64,000 nucleotides of DNA from Lentibacillus daqui (lineage in GTDB: Bacteria; Bacillota; Bacilli; Bacillales; Amphibacillaceae): positions 2,976,001-3,040,000 of the forward strand of contig NZ_CP114176.1 in assembly GCF_027186265.1 (NCBI RefSeq), written 5' to 3'. Below are positions 34,920 to 43,751 of the stretch, one piece after another (the stretch's first letter is position 1; each line of letters begins with the position of its first letter). A program made the translations under genes and the position numbers. Under the pieces are notes generated by a model. The model searched no databases. It had not been told where the DNA came from and saw only the letters and a list, made by a program, of their open reading frames with translations.

Positions 34920-34964
34920 TAAAAAACCAGGGGAAACGATATGCCTCCTCTGGTTTTTTGTTTC
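34920..34964 (+). terminator. Terminator between the small protein gene and ctaB
   Basis: AAAAAACCAGGGGA pairs with TCCTCTGGTTTTTT, U-runs on both strands, between convergent genes. Confidence 0.8.
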
Positions 34965-34984
34965 AATCCTATCTACGCCAGCTT

Positions 34985-35917
34985 TTACGATCCCGGAATG
35001 GTCACGACAATCATCAATAAAAACAGGATTGTTAAATAACTTAACGAGTAAATAAAATTTTTATGTGCCCATTGCCAGTCATCCTTGGCGGTAAACCCTC
35101 GGATCCCAAGGATAAGCCAGCCAATATTTAAAATCGAGGCAATAACCATAAAGATTGTCCCTAGCGATGCCAATAAAAATGGTAACGGTAATAGACAGGC
35201 AATATAGACAACCATCTGCCGTTTCGTAAACGCAAATCCGTGTACAACTGGTAACATCGCCACGTTGGCCGCTTTATATTCATCGTATTTTTTAATGGCA
35301 ATCGAAAAGGTATGGGGAATTTGCCAAATAAATAAGACAAAAAATAGTACAATTGGGACAACATGGTATGCTGGTTCAATCGCTGCCCAGCCGATTAATG
35401 GCGTAACCGCACCGGAAACACTGCCGATCACCGTGTTTAATGTATATTTGCGTTTGGACCACATCGTATACAAAACTACATAGACGAACCAGCCAATAAA
35501 TGCGTAAATGGCTGCTTCAAGCGTGGTAAACAACAAGATGACCATCCCAACGACTGACAATGCAATCCCCAATTTCAGTACGGCCTTTAGTGAAAAATTC
35601 CCTGTTACTGTCGGCCGGTTTTTCGTTCTGGCCATAACCGTATCAATATCCACGTCATACCAATTGTTCAGAACCAATGCGCCAGCCATCACAGCCATAC
35701 TACCAACGATGGTCAGGATAAATACACCCCAGTTATCAGCAAACGATGCACCTGTAAAGTGTAGTGCCAGCCAAAATCCGGTAAATACCGGCAACACATT
35801 TGAAATTAACACAATGGCTTTAAACAACTCTTTTATGTCAGAAATGATTGATTTTGAATTCGTTAACCCTTTACTATTCACAGCCTTTTGTGATGAAAGG
35901 GTCCCCACTTTGTCCAT
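34985..35917 (-). CDS. ctaB: Protoheme IX farnesyltransferase (heme O synthase)
   Basis: A 310-residue membrane prenyltransferase of the UbiA family with eight or nine helices; it adds a farnesyl chain to heme b to give heme O for the terminal oxidase. NNWYDVDIDTVMARTKNRPT is the first Asp-rich site (NxxxDxxxD) and KKYDEYKAANVAMLPVVHG the second. ATG 35917 is about seven bases after AAGGAGG; the frame extends eleven codons upstream. It stands alone: no ctaA or oxidase subunit gene is nearby, unlike the usual Bacillus arrangement. Confidence 0.92.
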   Translation of the reverse strand: MDKVGTLSSQKAVNSKGLTNSKSIISDIKELFKAIVLISNVLPVFTGFWLALHFTGASFADNWGVFILTIVGSMAVMAGALVLNNWYDVDIDTVMARTKNRPTVTGNFSLKAVLKLGIALSVVGMVILLFTTLEAAIYAFIGWFVYVVLYTMWSKRKYTLNTVIGSVSGAVTPLIGWAAIEPAYHVVPIVLFFVLFIWQIPHTFSIAIKKYDEYKAANVAMLPVVHGFAFTKRQMVVYIACLLPLPFLLASLGTIFMVIASILNIGWLILGIRGFTAKDDWQWAHKNFIYSLSYLTILFLLMIVVTIPGS

Positions 35918-36173
35918 TCCATTTCCTCCTTGAACGTGGAATTCATCCAAAAATTTTAGTGATATATTCCTATTGTAATGCTTTTAAGGAATTTATTTAA
36001 GTATAAAGAACTTGTGATAATAGTGGGAATATGGTGTATAGTTTGTGGCGTTTGCACGGAAGCATCGAAATCCCTTTACCTACCAGTGATTCATCTTGGT
36101 ATCAAGATAATACATGAAAGCGTGCGTGAAAAATATGTTGTCCAGCCACTTCACCACAATTTCAACCGATAAG

Positions 36174-36566
36174 ATGCATTATTTAACCGTTAAAGAAGTT
36201 GAAGCGATCAATCAATATATCATCTTAAAATATTCACCAAATGAACCAATCGGGTTGAAAGACCGTTCAATGCTCGAATCATCTGTTTACCGTCCTCAAC
36301 AGTCGGCATTTGGAAAAGATGTATACCCAACGATTGAAACAAAGGCAGCTGCCCTTTTTGAATCATTGGCACAAAATCGTCCGTTTCACAATGCCAATAA
36401 GAAGACGGCATTTGCATCACTCACTCAATTTCTTTACTACAATGTTTTTGATTTTGAAATGCTGAATCAATGGGCACAAGCAGATTTTACCGTTGATGTC
36501 GTTAACCATAAAAACGATTTTGTGCAAATAGCTTCGACCATTAAGGAATATTCATTCCAGTTATAA
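36174..36566 (+). CDS. Doc/Fic-family protein with altered active-site motif, no antitoxin nearby
   Basis: A 130-residue protein of the death-on-curing (Doc) branch of the Fic family, whose members modify proteins such as EF-Tu. It begins MHYLTVKEVEAINQYI and has the usual LKDRSMLESSVYRPQ. The motif normally HxFxNANKR reads RPFHNANKK: codon CGT gives Arg where the catalytic His is expected, and the final Arg is Lys. No Phd-like antitoxin gene precedes it, and no good ribosome binding site is seen before ATG 36174 (36114 is another in-frame ATG). Most likely an inactive relic or a repurposed binding protein. Confidence 0.75.
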   Translation: MHYLTVKEVEAINQYIILKYSPNEPIGLKDRSMLESSVYRPQQSAFGKDVYPTIETKAAALFESLAQNRPFHNANKKTAFASLTQFLYYNVFDFEMLNQWAQADFTVDVVNHKNDFVQIASTIKEYSFQL

Positions 36567-36568
36567 AT

Positions 36569-36599
36569 GGAAATCCTCGAAATTGGGGATTCTTTTTTA
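36569..36599 (+). terminator. Terminator after the Doc-like gene
   Basis: AAATCCTCG pairs imperfectly with GGGGATT, followed by CTTTTTT. Confidence 0.65.
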
Positions 36600-36690
36600 T
36601 ACGGATTTTATTTATTCAGAAGGTAGGACAACAAATTTCCGATTTCACCGATCATATTATTGCGTTTTTTTCATACTATTCACTCAAATG

Positions 36691-37307
36691 CTAATCGTCT
36701 AATAGATCATCGTCCAACCATAATTCTATTTCATCCATGTTCTCATCTTCTTCAAAATCATTGTTATCGATTTCCAATGTGTTTAGAAAGTCGACAAATG
36801 TTTCCGAAACAAGGTATATATTGTCCCAATATAAATCAATATTTTCTACACCGGCTACATCACCAATCATCAATCTGGCTTCAAGTTCATTTTCGTGATT
36901 CCAAAAATAAATCTTACCGTAGGATGTTCCATTTACGCCTATACAGATCAGGTTCCCTCCTGGACATTCGCCAACAGGAATTAAGTTGCCAGGAATTCGA
37001 TTTTTATAATCATCTATTTGCTGATTTATATTGTTTTCACTCATTAATCCGTAAAACCCATCGAAATATTGATTACCGTCCTCTGTTGCTGTAGGTGGTG
37101 GCTCCAACGGTTTAAAAATTATATTCTTTTCAAAAAAGGTTTCACCGTACCACCTTAGAAACTGCTTATAATCATCCGGTATTATTATGTCGTATTTTTT
37201 TCAATAGTTATTAAACGTTCATTTTTTAATGCATCGGAATAAGATGTAGGTGAATCAACACCTAATTTTGATAAAGCTGTTTTTATTTGATTTCCATTGT
37301 TACTCAA
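36691..37307 (-). pseudogene. SUKH (SMI1/KNR4) immunity protein gene, frameshifted
   Basis: The larger fragment (138 codons, to 36691) has the SUKH pattern: FYGLMSENNINQQIDDYKNR, YFWNHENELEARL, and a very acidic tail. Upstream, IIIPDDYKQFLRWYGETFFE continues the same frame but meets an out-of-frame N-terminal piece near 37200, in a run of seven A; adding one A joins them into about 205 residues starting at TTG 37307, eight bases after GGAGG. That site lies inside the last codons of the toxin relic upstream. SUKH proteins neutralise polymorphic toxins. Either decayed with its toxin, or a homopolymer read error. Confidence 0.72.
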
Positions 37308-37308
37308 T

Positions 37309-37990
37309 TTAGTAACCTCCTCTTAGATCTGACGCGGATCCTATATGCGGTATTTTTGCCAACTGTCTTGGTGATTGTTCCCACAACTTTGTCCCAACCA
37401 CCGATACGGCCACATTCCCCAACGCATATGTTACCCAATGCGAACGGCTCTCTGTATCACCATTGAACATATCACGTTTATATGACCCAGCTATAGCATG
37501 ACTCAAGGATTTTGCGGTCATTTTTGGGTCAATCTCCATATTTGCCGTTGACTCGTCGGTGTCAAACGGTTGCATGACCGTGTTACCTAGACCAACTAAC
37601 GTATCTTTTCCAAAATACCATTCGCCAATTACTACCTTTTCCCGTGTGGTATGGACATTTTCCAAACTTTACGGCGCCATCTTTTATCTTGGTCCATATA
37701 CCTGTTTCTTCTTCCCCTACAACAGGCTATCCGTACACTTCTTTTAAAATAACAGGAAGCGTTGTCAATTTTAGCGCCGATAACCCATTAAACGATGTAA
37801 TTGAATAATCGGAGGCAAAATTACTTGCCATCTCGTTTATGTATTGATTCAACAGCTCCAGGTCTTCTCTGACTTCACTTAATAACTTTGCTTTGTTCGT
37901 GATCCAGTTTATACAGCAATTCCAGATTGTTCTTCACTTTATTTTTCCATATCATATTTACTATGTCATGTTCGTATTAAAAACTATCTT
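37309..37990 (-). pseudogene. Relic of an LXG-type polymorphic toxin (pretoxin region)
   Basis: Several minus-strand frames, each interrupted, read together as an LXG-type secreted toxin: KNKVKNNLELLYKLDHEQSK and LLSEVREDLELLNQYINEMA (helical LXG part, 37727-37960), YSITSFNGLSALKLTTLPVI ending at a stop, then GEWYFGKDTLVGLGNTVMQP and FNGDTESRSHWVTYALGNVA (pretoxin TG-like linker, frame 37309-37665). At least three frame changes and a stop make it non-functional. The N-terminal LXG start and the toxic tip are missing. It directly precedes the SUKH gene. Confidence 0.65.
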
Positions 37991-38080
37991 CATCCTTATG
38001 CGTAATAAGCCCTCTACATATCTTCTTTTAAAGGTGAAAAACCTGAAAGTCATTAGGTCAATCAGGGTTTTAATAATTGT

Positions 38081-38404
38081 TTACTCCATCCCGTTTAATT
38101 TTGTTGACCATAATTCTATAATCGTTTCAAGTTCATTTGTTTCAATGGTGCATTCTTCATCTTCTTCATCGCTATAATTATCAATTATTTTTGTAATGTG
38201 TCGTCGTATTTCTAACGTACAATTATTACCTGTACATTCTTCAAAATTCGAGTCACCATTTAGGACTTTGTGTATTAATTTCAACCAAGGTTGACTATTA
38301 CTTTGAATATCACCCATTAATAGAATTGCAACAGGGGCAATGACATCTGGCACATCTACTTCTAAACCTCTGTCGCTCTCCTTAATAATAACTTCATATT
38401 TCAT
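38081..38404 (-). CDS. Small acidic protein, possible immunity protein
   Basis: A 107-residue soluble acidic protein (MKYEVIIKESDRGLEVDVPD, later NYSDEEDEECTIETNELETI) with three cysteines. No family recognised. GGAAG precedes ATG 38404. It follows a toxin-tip remnant (38413-38552) by only eight bases and precedes the LXG relic, exactly where an immunity gene would stand in a polymorphic-toxin locus. I infer that role from position and acidity alone. Confidence 0.55.
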   Translation of the reverse strand: MKYEVIIKESDRGLEVDVPDVIAPVAILLMGDIQSNSQPWLKLIHKVLNGDSNFEECTGNNCTLEIRRHITKIIDNYSDEEDEECTIETNELETIIELWSTKLNGME

Positions 38405-38412
38405 GTTTACAC

Positions 38413-38552
38413 TTCCTTAGTAGATTGGATATGCTGTTTTAATTTTATCATGAGGGTCCAGTCTCATTTGTATCTTCATGCCATTGGATAACGTACCTTC
38501 ATATGGGAGATTAATAAGTAATTCTTCTTCATGGCAGTTGCCCCGGAAAATC
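38413..38552 (-). pseudogene. C-terminal tip of a former toxin or secreted protein
   Basis: An open minus-strand stretch of about 46 codons, GIFRGNCHEEELLINLPYEG then TLSNGMKIQMRLDPHDKIKT and AYPIY, ends at TAA just before the small acidic gene. It has no start of its own and abuts the stop of the methyltransferase gene. The closing KIKTAYPIY-type end is seen in toxic tips of polymorphic toxins, but I cannot name the family. Interpreted as an orphan toxin tip. Confidence 0.45.
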
Positions 38553-38555
38553 CCA

Positions 38556-39296
38556 TCATCTATTTCCCTTTTCCGCCGAGATCATTAAAAACATGGGCCT
38601 CCGGTTCTCATCTTTCATTTCGGGATTACTTTTTAACATGTCTTCGGAAGGAAATGATTCCTTAACTGCATTTATCATGAAACCGCTATTAATTAAGTCA
38701 TTGATATATGTGGAAACTGTACGATGGTACTTGATAACAGACTCATTCAAGAATGTTGTTTCACGCAACCCCTCTATTTGATAGTTATCAACTGGCCAAT
38801 GCAGGCGACTCCCCCGTTCATCGTAGTACCAATCTTGTTCATTCCGGGAAGTGAAAATTGGATGTTCAACCGAGAAAACGAAACTCCCTCCAGGCTTTAG
38901 ATAAGCATAAACTTTTTCACAGATTGATGTATAAGACTGAATATAGTGAAAAGCCAATGAGCTGATGACCACATCAAATGAGGAATTTGGAAAATCAACG
39001 TCTTCTATTGGTGCGTTTATATAAGAAATGGAAGGATCATTGGTCATTTCGCGAGCCCTTTGAATCATTTTTTCGGATATATCTACACCTGTTACAGAGC
39101 TTGCTTGCTGCTGGCGGGCATATCGGCAATGCCAGCCAAAACCGCAACCCAGATCAAGTACAGTTTTATTTTTCAAATTCGGTATTAACGCTTTCAGTAT
39201 ATGCCATTCTCCAGCACCTTCCAGCCCTTTTACCGATCGTGGCATCTGTTCATACGCAGAAAAGAAATTTGGATCATCATATTTATTTTGTTTCAA
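38556..39296 (-). CDS. Class I SAM-dependent methyltransferase
   Basis: A 246-residue methyltransferase with the SAM-binding motif VLDLGCGFGWHCRYARQQ, the acidic loop VTGVDISEKMIQRA, motif II IDVVISSLAFHYI-like (FDVVISSLAFHYIQ) and the post-motif KPGGSFVFSVEHPIF. It belongs to the large UbiE/small-molecule group; substrate unknown. No strong ribosome binding site was found before ATG 39296. It may be the flank of the toxin island rather than part of it. Confidence 0.88.
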   Translation of the reverse strand: MKQNKYDDPNFFSAYEQMPRSVKGLEGAGEWHILKALIPNLKNKTVLDLGCGFGWHCRYARQQQASSVTGVDISEKMIQRAREMTNDPSISYINAPIEDVDFPNSSFDVVISSLAFHYIQSYTSICEKVYAYLKPGGSFVFSVEHPIFTSRNEQDWYYDERGSRLHWPVDNYQIEGLRETTFLNESVIKYHRTVSTYINDLINSGFMINAVKESFPSEDMLKSNPEMKDENRRPMFLMISAEKGNR

Positions 39297-39625
39297 TTGT
39301 TAACACAACCCCTCACTAAAACAACCATCCTAAAATTAACAAAAATTAACATTAAAAAATCATGTAAACGTTAACCACTATTTCATACATTATAAAAGAC
39401 CCTTTGAACAATGTGAAATTTAAACGTATTGCAATTTCATTTCAAAATCAAGAGTATAAAATGCGTGTATTTGAGCCCTATCACTCTATGCGTTATAATA
39501 ATGTTCAGAATCAACATTTGATTTTTGATTTGGTTTGGTAATCCGGACTAATGATTAAATCAGAGGATACAATTTTACATAGAATACAAGGTTTACAACA
39601 AGATCAAACTTGAGGAGGTTTTTAT
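39297..39625. other. AT-rich intergenic region upstream of the ketoacyl synthase
   Basis: 329 bases between divergent genes. It holds AGGAGG at 39613-39618 for the plus-strand gene and TATAA-like boxes at several places, but no pair with proper spacing that I would call, and no operator palindrome. Confidence 0.4.
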
Positions 39626-40885
39626 ATGAACCAACCAACAATCGCTGTAACTGGAATTGGGACAGTATCACCATATGGCGTTGGACTTTCAACATTTTGG
39701 GAAAATTTAATCGCCAATCATTCGGCGGTAAACAGGGTCGAGGATGACCAATTACGTAAATGGTCTCCAGTAGGGGCTCGTGTTCCTGATTTTGACCCAT
39801 TGAATTTTCTCCCAAAAAGACTTGCCAAAAATACAGATCGTTTTACTCAACTTTCCCTTGTTGCGGCAAAAGAAGCATTAACAGATGCACAACTTTTAAA
39901 AAGTGATGGGGAGACGCTTGTACCTGAAGTTGATCCTGACCGAATCGGAACAGCAATTGGCACAGCATTTGGCGGTATTCAATCCCTTGAAGCTGGTTCT
40001 GAAAAATTAGCAACCGGAAGCGCCAAACGGGTTGGTCCACGGATGATTTCCAAGGCTATTCCCAATGCAGCATCGAGTACAATTTCTATGCAATATGGCT
40101 TCCACGGACCATCTGTGACCTATGTGACCGCCTGTGCAGCTTCGGCGAATTCTATTGGTGAGTCCACTTTCTGGTTCTTTCGTGATGACGTTGATTTCGT
40201 ATTGGCTGGTGGGGCCGACAGTTTATGGTCAAATGTCTTCTTATCAGGATTGCGTGATGCTGGTGCATTAGCTACCAAAGGGCCGGATGATCCAACCACA
40301 TGGTCACGCCCATTCGATGCCAATCGAACTGGAATGGTAATGGGGGAAGGATCGGCATTGTTTGTGCTTGAACCACTTGAACATGCCAAAGCGCGTGGCG
40401 CACATATTTATGCCATTTTAAAAGGTTATGGCGCATCAAACGACGCCTATCATGATACTGCGCCAGATCCAGAAGGTTACAGTGCAGCATTAGCTATTAA
40501 GCGGGCACTTCGCTCAGCGCAATTAACAGCGGATGACATTAATTATGTAAATGCTCATGCAACCTCAACGCCTGCTGGTGATATTGCCGAAACAAAGGCA
40601 TTACGATCCATATTTGGCGAAAAATTAGATACCATTCCTGTTAGCTCGATTAAAGGAGGCATCGGCCACTTACTTGGTGCTGCAGGTGCGATAGAAAGTG
40701 TAGCATCCATTAAAGCCCTGGAAACAGGAATTATTCCCGCTACATTACATTGTGAAACACGTGATGAGGAGGTGCCGCTTGATATCGTACCAAATACAAG
40801 CCGTAAACAGCGTATTACCACAGCAATGAGTAATTCGTTTGGATTTGGCGGCCAAAATGGAATTTTAATCTGGCAGGCTCCCTAA
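39626..40885 (+). CDS. Beta-ketoacyl-ACP synthase, FabF-like, stand-alone
   Basis: A 419-residue condensing enzyme of the KAS II type. The catalytic triad is visible: Cys170 in TYVTACAASANSIGE, His311 in NAHATSTPAGD and His348 in KGGIGHLLGAAGA; the C-terminal FGFGGQNG loop is conserved. Condensing enzymes join malonyl-ACP to an acyl chain with loss of CO2. It is not next to fabH, acpP or other fatty-acid genes but is followed by an acyl-CoA ligase, about 55 bases later, as a two-gene unit ending in a terminator. A role in a specialised lipid or polyketide, or in chain priming, is inferred. GAGGAGG precedes ATG 39626. Confidence 0.9.
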   Translation: MNQPTIAVTGIGTVSPYGVGLSTFWENLIANHSAVNRVEDDQLRKWSPVGARVPDFDPLNFLPKRLAKNTDRFTQLSLVAAKEALTDAQLLKSDGETLVPEVDPDRIGTAIGTAFGGIQSLEAGSEKLATGSAKRVGPRMISKAIPNAASSTISMQYGFHGPSVTYVTACAASANSIGESTFWFFRDDVDFVLAGGADSLWSNVFLSGLRDAGALATKGPDDPTTWSRPFDANRTGMVMGEGSALFVLEPLEHAKARGAHIYAILKGYGASNDAYHDTAPDPEGYSAALAIKRALRSAQLTADDINYVNAHATSTPAGDIAETKALRSIFGEKLDTIPVSSIKGGIGHLLGAAGAIESVASIKALETGIIPATLHCETRDEEVPLDIVPNTSRKQRITTAMSNSFGFGGQNGILIWQAP

Positions 40886-40940
40886 TTTTTAGCGATGTTA
40901 GCTCTGATTGTTATCAATTACTGTCAAGGTGGAGGAAGAT

Positions 40941-42677
40941 ATGATGCAAAGAAATCAACAAACAACAATCCCTACCGTTCAGGAAAGACGGCAGGCTCTG
41001 GAATCACAATTTCCTGTCTGGGAAAAACATACCATTGCCACCCATTTTAAAAGTCAATGTCAATTGTATCAGGAGCGCCCGCTGATCATGATGCCGGATG
41101 ATGTTGTTACTTATGGAGAAATGTGGAACCGGTCATTTTTATATGCTAAAGCATTCATGAAAGTGGGGGTCAAACGTGGGGATCATGTTGCTATCCTGAT
41201 GGCCAATGACCCCGATTATATTGCTTTATTTATTGCGACTTCCATGGTTGGAGCGGTAGCAGTTCCATTAAACACACAGCTTCGGGATGAGGAACTAAAC
41301 TACATGATTCGCCAATCAGATACGAATTGGCTTATTTTACATCAATCAGCAAGTAAACAAAACCATGCAGCAATCATAAGCAAGATTGTCGAAAACCTTA
41401 AAGCAGAGCCTGACAGTCGTTTGCAGCGTGCTATTTGTATACCAAATGCCAACGAACCCATTCCAAATGGCTTTATAGATTGGTCGAGTTTTATTTCTGA
41501 AGCGGACAAGGTTTCAGATGATGCAGTCCTTAAACGGTGGAAAGAAACAGATGACCCCGATGAATGCGCCGCGATTATTTATACATCAGGCTCAACAGGG
41601 TTGCCAAAAGGAGTTATGCTAACGGATGATATGATGTTACGTTCAGGGTTTGCTACTTGTTTGAGCCGGGCTTATGAAGATGGAAGACGTATTTTTGCCC
41701 CCTTACCTTTTTATCATGTCTATTTTCTCCAAGAGGGGCTTTTCGCTGTTTCGTTTGTTGGCGGGGCAATGGTTACCTGTCTAGGGTTCTCACCATTACA
41801 ATCCTTTGAGTTGATGGAGAAGTATCGTGTCAACGACTTTCTCGCTGTTCCATCCATGCTTGTTGCCATGTTGAACCGACCCGAACGAAAAACGTTTCAA
41901 CTCGAGTCTTTGTTTGCCCTTTTATGTTGTGCCGCACCTTCACCGGTACCACTTTGGAAGCGTGCTGTCGAGGAATTGAAGGTCGAGGAAATTGGTACAG
42001 GATGTGGTGGAACTGAGGCTTCATCAACCACCATGCTAACTGAAATCGGTGATCCACTAGACATCATTTCAACCAAAGTCGGCAAAGTCAAATTGGCTGG
42101 TGTGGCAGGTCATCCAGAGTTTGGGGATGCAAGTGTGGAATATAAGGTGATTGACCCGGATACTGGAGCAGACTTACCAGCAGGATCAGTAGGTGAACTT
42201 GCAGTAAGAGGGAATGTTGTCACACATGGATACTACAAAAAGCCTGACGAAACCGCCTTTGCAATCGATCAGGATGGCTTTCTTCGTAGTGGGGATTTGG
42301 GTCAAATTGACGAACAAGGGTACATTCAGCTCTTGGGTAGGAGTAAGGATCTTTACAAAGTGTCTGGTGAAACGGTTGCTCCAAAAGAAATTGAAGATGT
42401 CATTTCGCTGCATGCTGCAGTTAACCAAGTATATATTGTTGGTGTCCCCGATCAACTTACAACAGAAACCGGTGCAGCCTTTATTGAATTGAAGCAGGGT
42501 GTTCCCTGTACAAAGCGGGAAATCAGAGAATGGTGCAGGAAACGCGTTGCCCGCTTTAAAGTCCCGCGTTATATTTGGTTTGTTACCGCAAATGACTGGC
42601 CGTTAACAGGAACAGGGAAGATTCAAAAATTCAAGCTGCAGGAGATTGCTGAGGAGAGATTGTCCAAACACGGTTAG
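40941..42677 (+). CDS. Acyl-CoA ligase (AMP-binding, long-chain-type)
   Basis: A 578-residue adenylate-forming enzyme that activates a carboxylic acid with ATP and CoA. IIYTSGSTGLPKGVML is the P-loop motif, GTGCGGTEASSTTML the A5 region, DGFLRSGDLGQID and GRSKDLYKVSGETVAPKE the hinge, and LTGTGKIQKFKL has the catalytic Lys at the end. ATG 40941 or 40944 starts it; GGAGGAAG fits 40944 slightly better. Co-transcribed with the ketoacyl synthase upstream. The pair could load an unusual acyl group for condensation; no carrier protein gene lies beside them. Substrate unknown. Confidence 0.88.
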   Translation: MMQRNQQTTIPTVQERRQALESQFPVWEKHTIATHFKSQCQLYQERPLIMMPDDVVTYGEMWNRSFLYAKAFMKVGVKRGDHVAILMANDPDYIALFIATSMVGAVAVPLNTQLRDEELNYMIRQSDTNWLILHQSASKQNHAAIISKIVENLKAEPDSRLQRAICIPNANEPIPNGFIDWSSFISEADKVSDDAVLKRWKETDDPDECAAIIYTSGSTGLPKGVMLTDDMMLRSGFATCLSRAYEDGRRIFAPLPFYHVYFLQEGLFAVSFVGGAMVTCLGFSPLQSFELMEKYRVNDFLAVPSMLVAMLNRPERKTFQLESLFALLCCAAPSPVPLWKRAVEELKVEEIGTGCGGTEASSTTMLTEIGDPLDIISTKVGKVKLAGVAGHPEFGDASVEYKVIDPDTGADLPAGSVGELAVRGNVVTHGYYKKPDETAFAIDQDGFLRSGDLGQIDEQGYIQLLGRSKDLYKVSGETVAPKEIEDVISLHAAVNQVYIVGVPDQLTTETGAAFIELKQGVPCTKREIREWCRKRVARFKVPRYIWFVTANDWPLTGTGKIQKFKLQEIAEERLSKHG

Positions 42678-42721
42678 GCCCGGGATTTTCATAAGGAATA
42701 AATCTCAATGAAAAGACTTTT

Positions 42722-42753
42722 AAAAGGTGATGTTTTAAAGCACATCACCTTTT
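42722..42753 (+). terminator. Terminator of the ketoacyl synthase/ligase unit
   Basis: AAAAGGTGATGT pairs perfectly with ACATCACCTTTT around TTTAAAGC. Confidence 0.85.
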
Positions 42754-42856
42754 ATTGCTCGCAGAATGCCATATGCGCACCTATTGTTGAATGAAGAATT
42801 AACTCGTGCATGCTAGCGTTTCCTACTATAGGATGACGAGCTTGGGTATGCTTCCG

Positions 42857-42975
42857 GATCAACTTTATACCTGTCTCGATCAACTTTTTATGTGTTCCCG
42901 ATCAACTTTCCCCTCCGCTCGATCAACTTTTGCGTGTTCTCGATCAACTTTCCTCTACTCTCGATTAACTACGCA
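42857..42975 (+). repeat. Array C: six GATCAACTTT cores every 21-22 bp
   Basis: GATCAACTTT starts at 42857, 42878, 42900, 42921 and 42942, with GATTAAC at 42963. Each core is preceded by CTC or a near-match, and the bases between vary. It lies between the terminator and the lipoprotein gene. Consensus GATCRAYTTT with CTC before it is shared with array D. The remaining bases of 42754-43073 hold no gene. Confidence 0.78.
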
Positions 42976-43073
42976 TGGTAAATAGCACACTTTTAAAGCG
43001 GTCATTCCTACTTGTATTCTCTTGTAAACCTGGACTTCCTTTTTAGCATATGAATGTAAAATGGGGAGGTGAG

Positions 43074-43568
43074 ATGTTGAAAAAGGTGTTAACCGGACTT
43101 TTTTCATTTGTTTTTGTGTTCTCATTAGCAGGCTGTTTTAGTGATCCGATTCAGGATGACATACTTAGTTACTCAAATGAAGAAATGACTAAGGCACATG
43201 AGCTAGAAGATACTGCTGTTTCTGCCTACAACGAGGTTACCGGACAAAACTACACGGATGATGAGACGATGTATGCAACATTGGTCGATGATGTCATTCC
43301 TACTTACAATGAATTCATTAGCGAGTTAAACAATACACACGTTGAAACCGATGAACTTAGGGAGATCCATGAGCTCATTATTCAGGGAGCGAATACACAA
43401 TACAATGCATTTGTCAAAATTGCGCATGCCCTGGAAGATCAGGATGCGGATGCGATTGAAGAGGCAAATGGCATGTTGGATGATGCCAAAAAGAATTTTC
43501 GCGACTACCAACATCAACTCGATAAACTGGCAAAAGAACATGATGTTGAATGGAAGGAAGAAAAATAA
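43074..43568 (+). CDS. Small lipoprotein, unknown function (YkyA-like)
   Basis: A 164-residue exported lipoprotein: MLKK, a hydrophobic core and the lipobox SLAGC, so Cys18 or so should be lipidated and the protein held on the outer face of the membrane. The rest is acidic, helical and soluble (ELEDTAVSAYNEVTGQNYTD). It resembles the YkyA/putative cell-wall binding lipoproteins of Bacilli, whose role is unclear. ATG 43074 is seven bases after GGGAGG; the frame extends upstream through the site itself. Confidence 0.75.
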   Translation: MLKKVLTGLFSFVFVFSLAGCFSDPIQDDILSYSNEEMTKAHELEDTAVSAYNEVTGQNYTDDETMYATLVDDVIPTYNEFISELNNTHVETDELREIHELIIQGANTQYNAFVKIAHALEDQDADAIEEANGMLDDAKKNFRDYQHQLDKLAKEHDVEWKEEK

Positions 43569-43751
43569 TAACCTTTCCATCCCCACATTAAAACATTCTA
43601 ATAAAACAAGTATGAGGCGGGAGTGCATATTACCACCTTCTGAGCCCTTGGTTTCCCCATGGTATAAAGAGCAATCAAACTAATAATTGTTTATCGAAAA
43701 TAGGGTTCAGATTCTAGCACGCTCCCCTACACACTTCTTCAAAAAATAATG

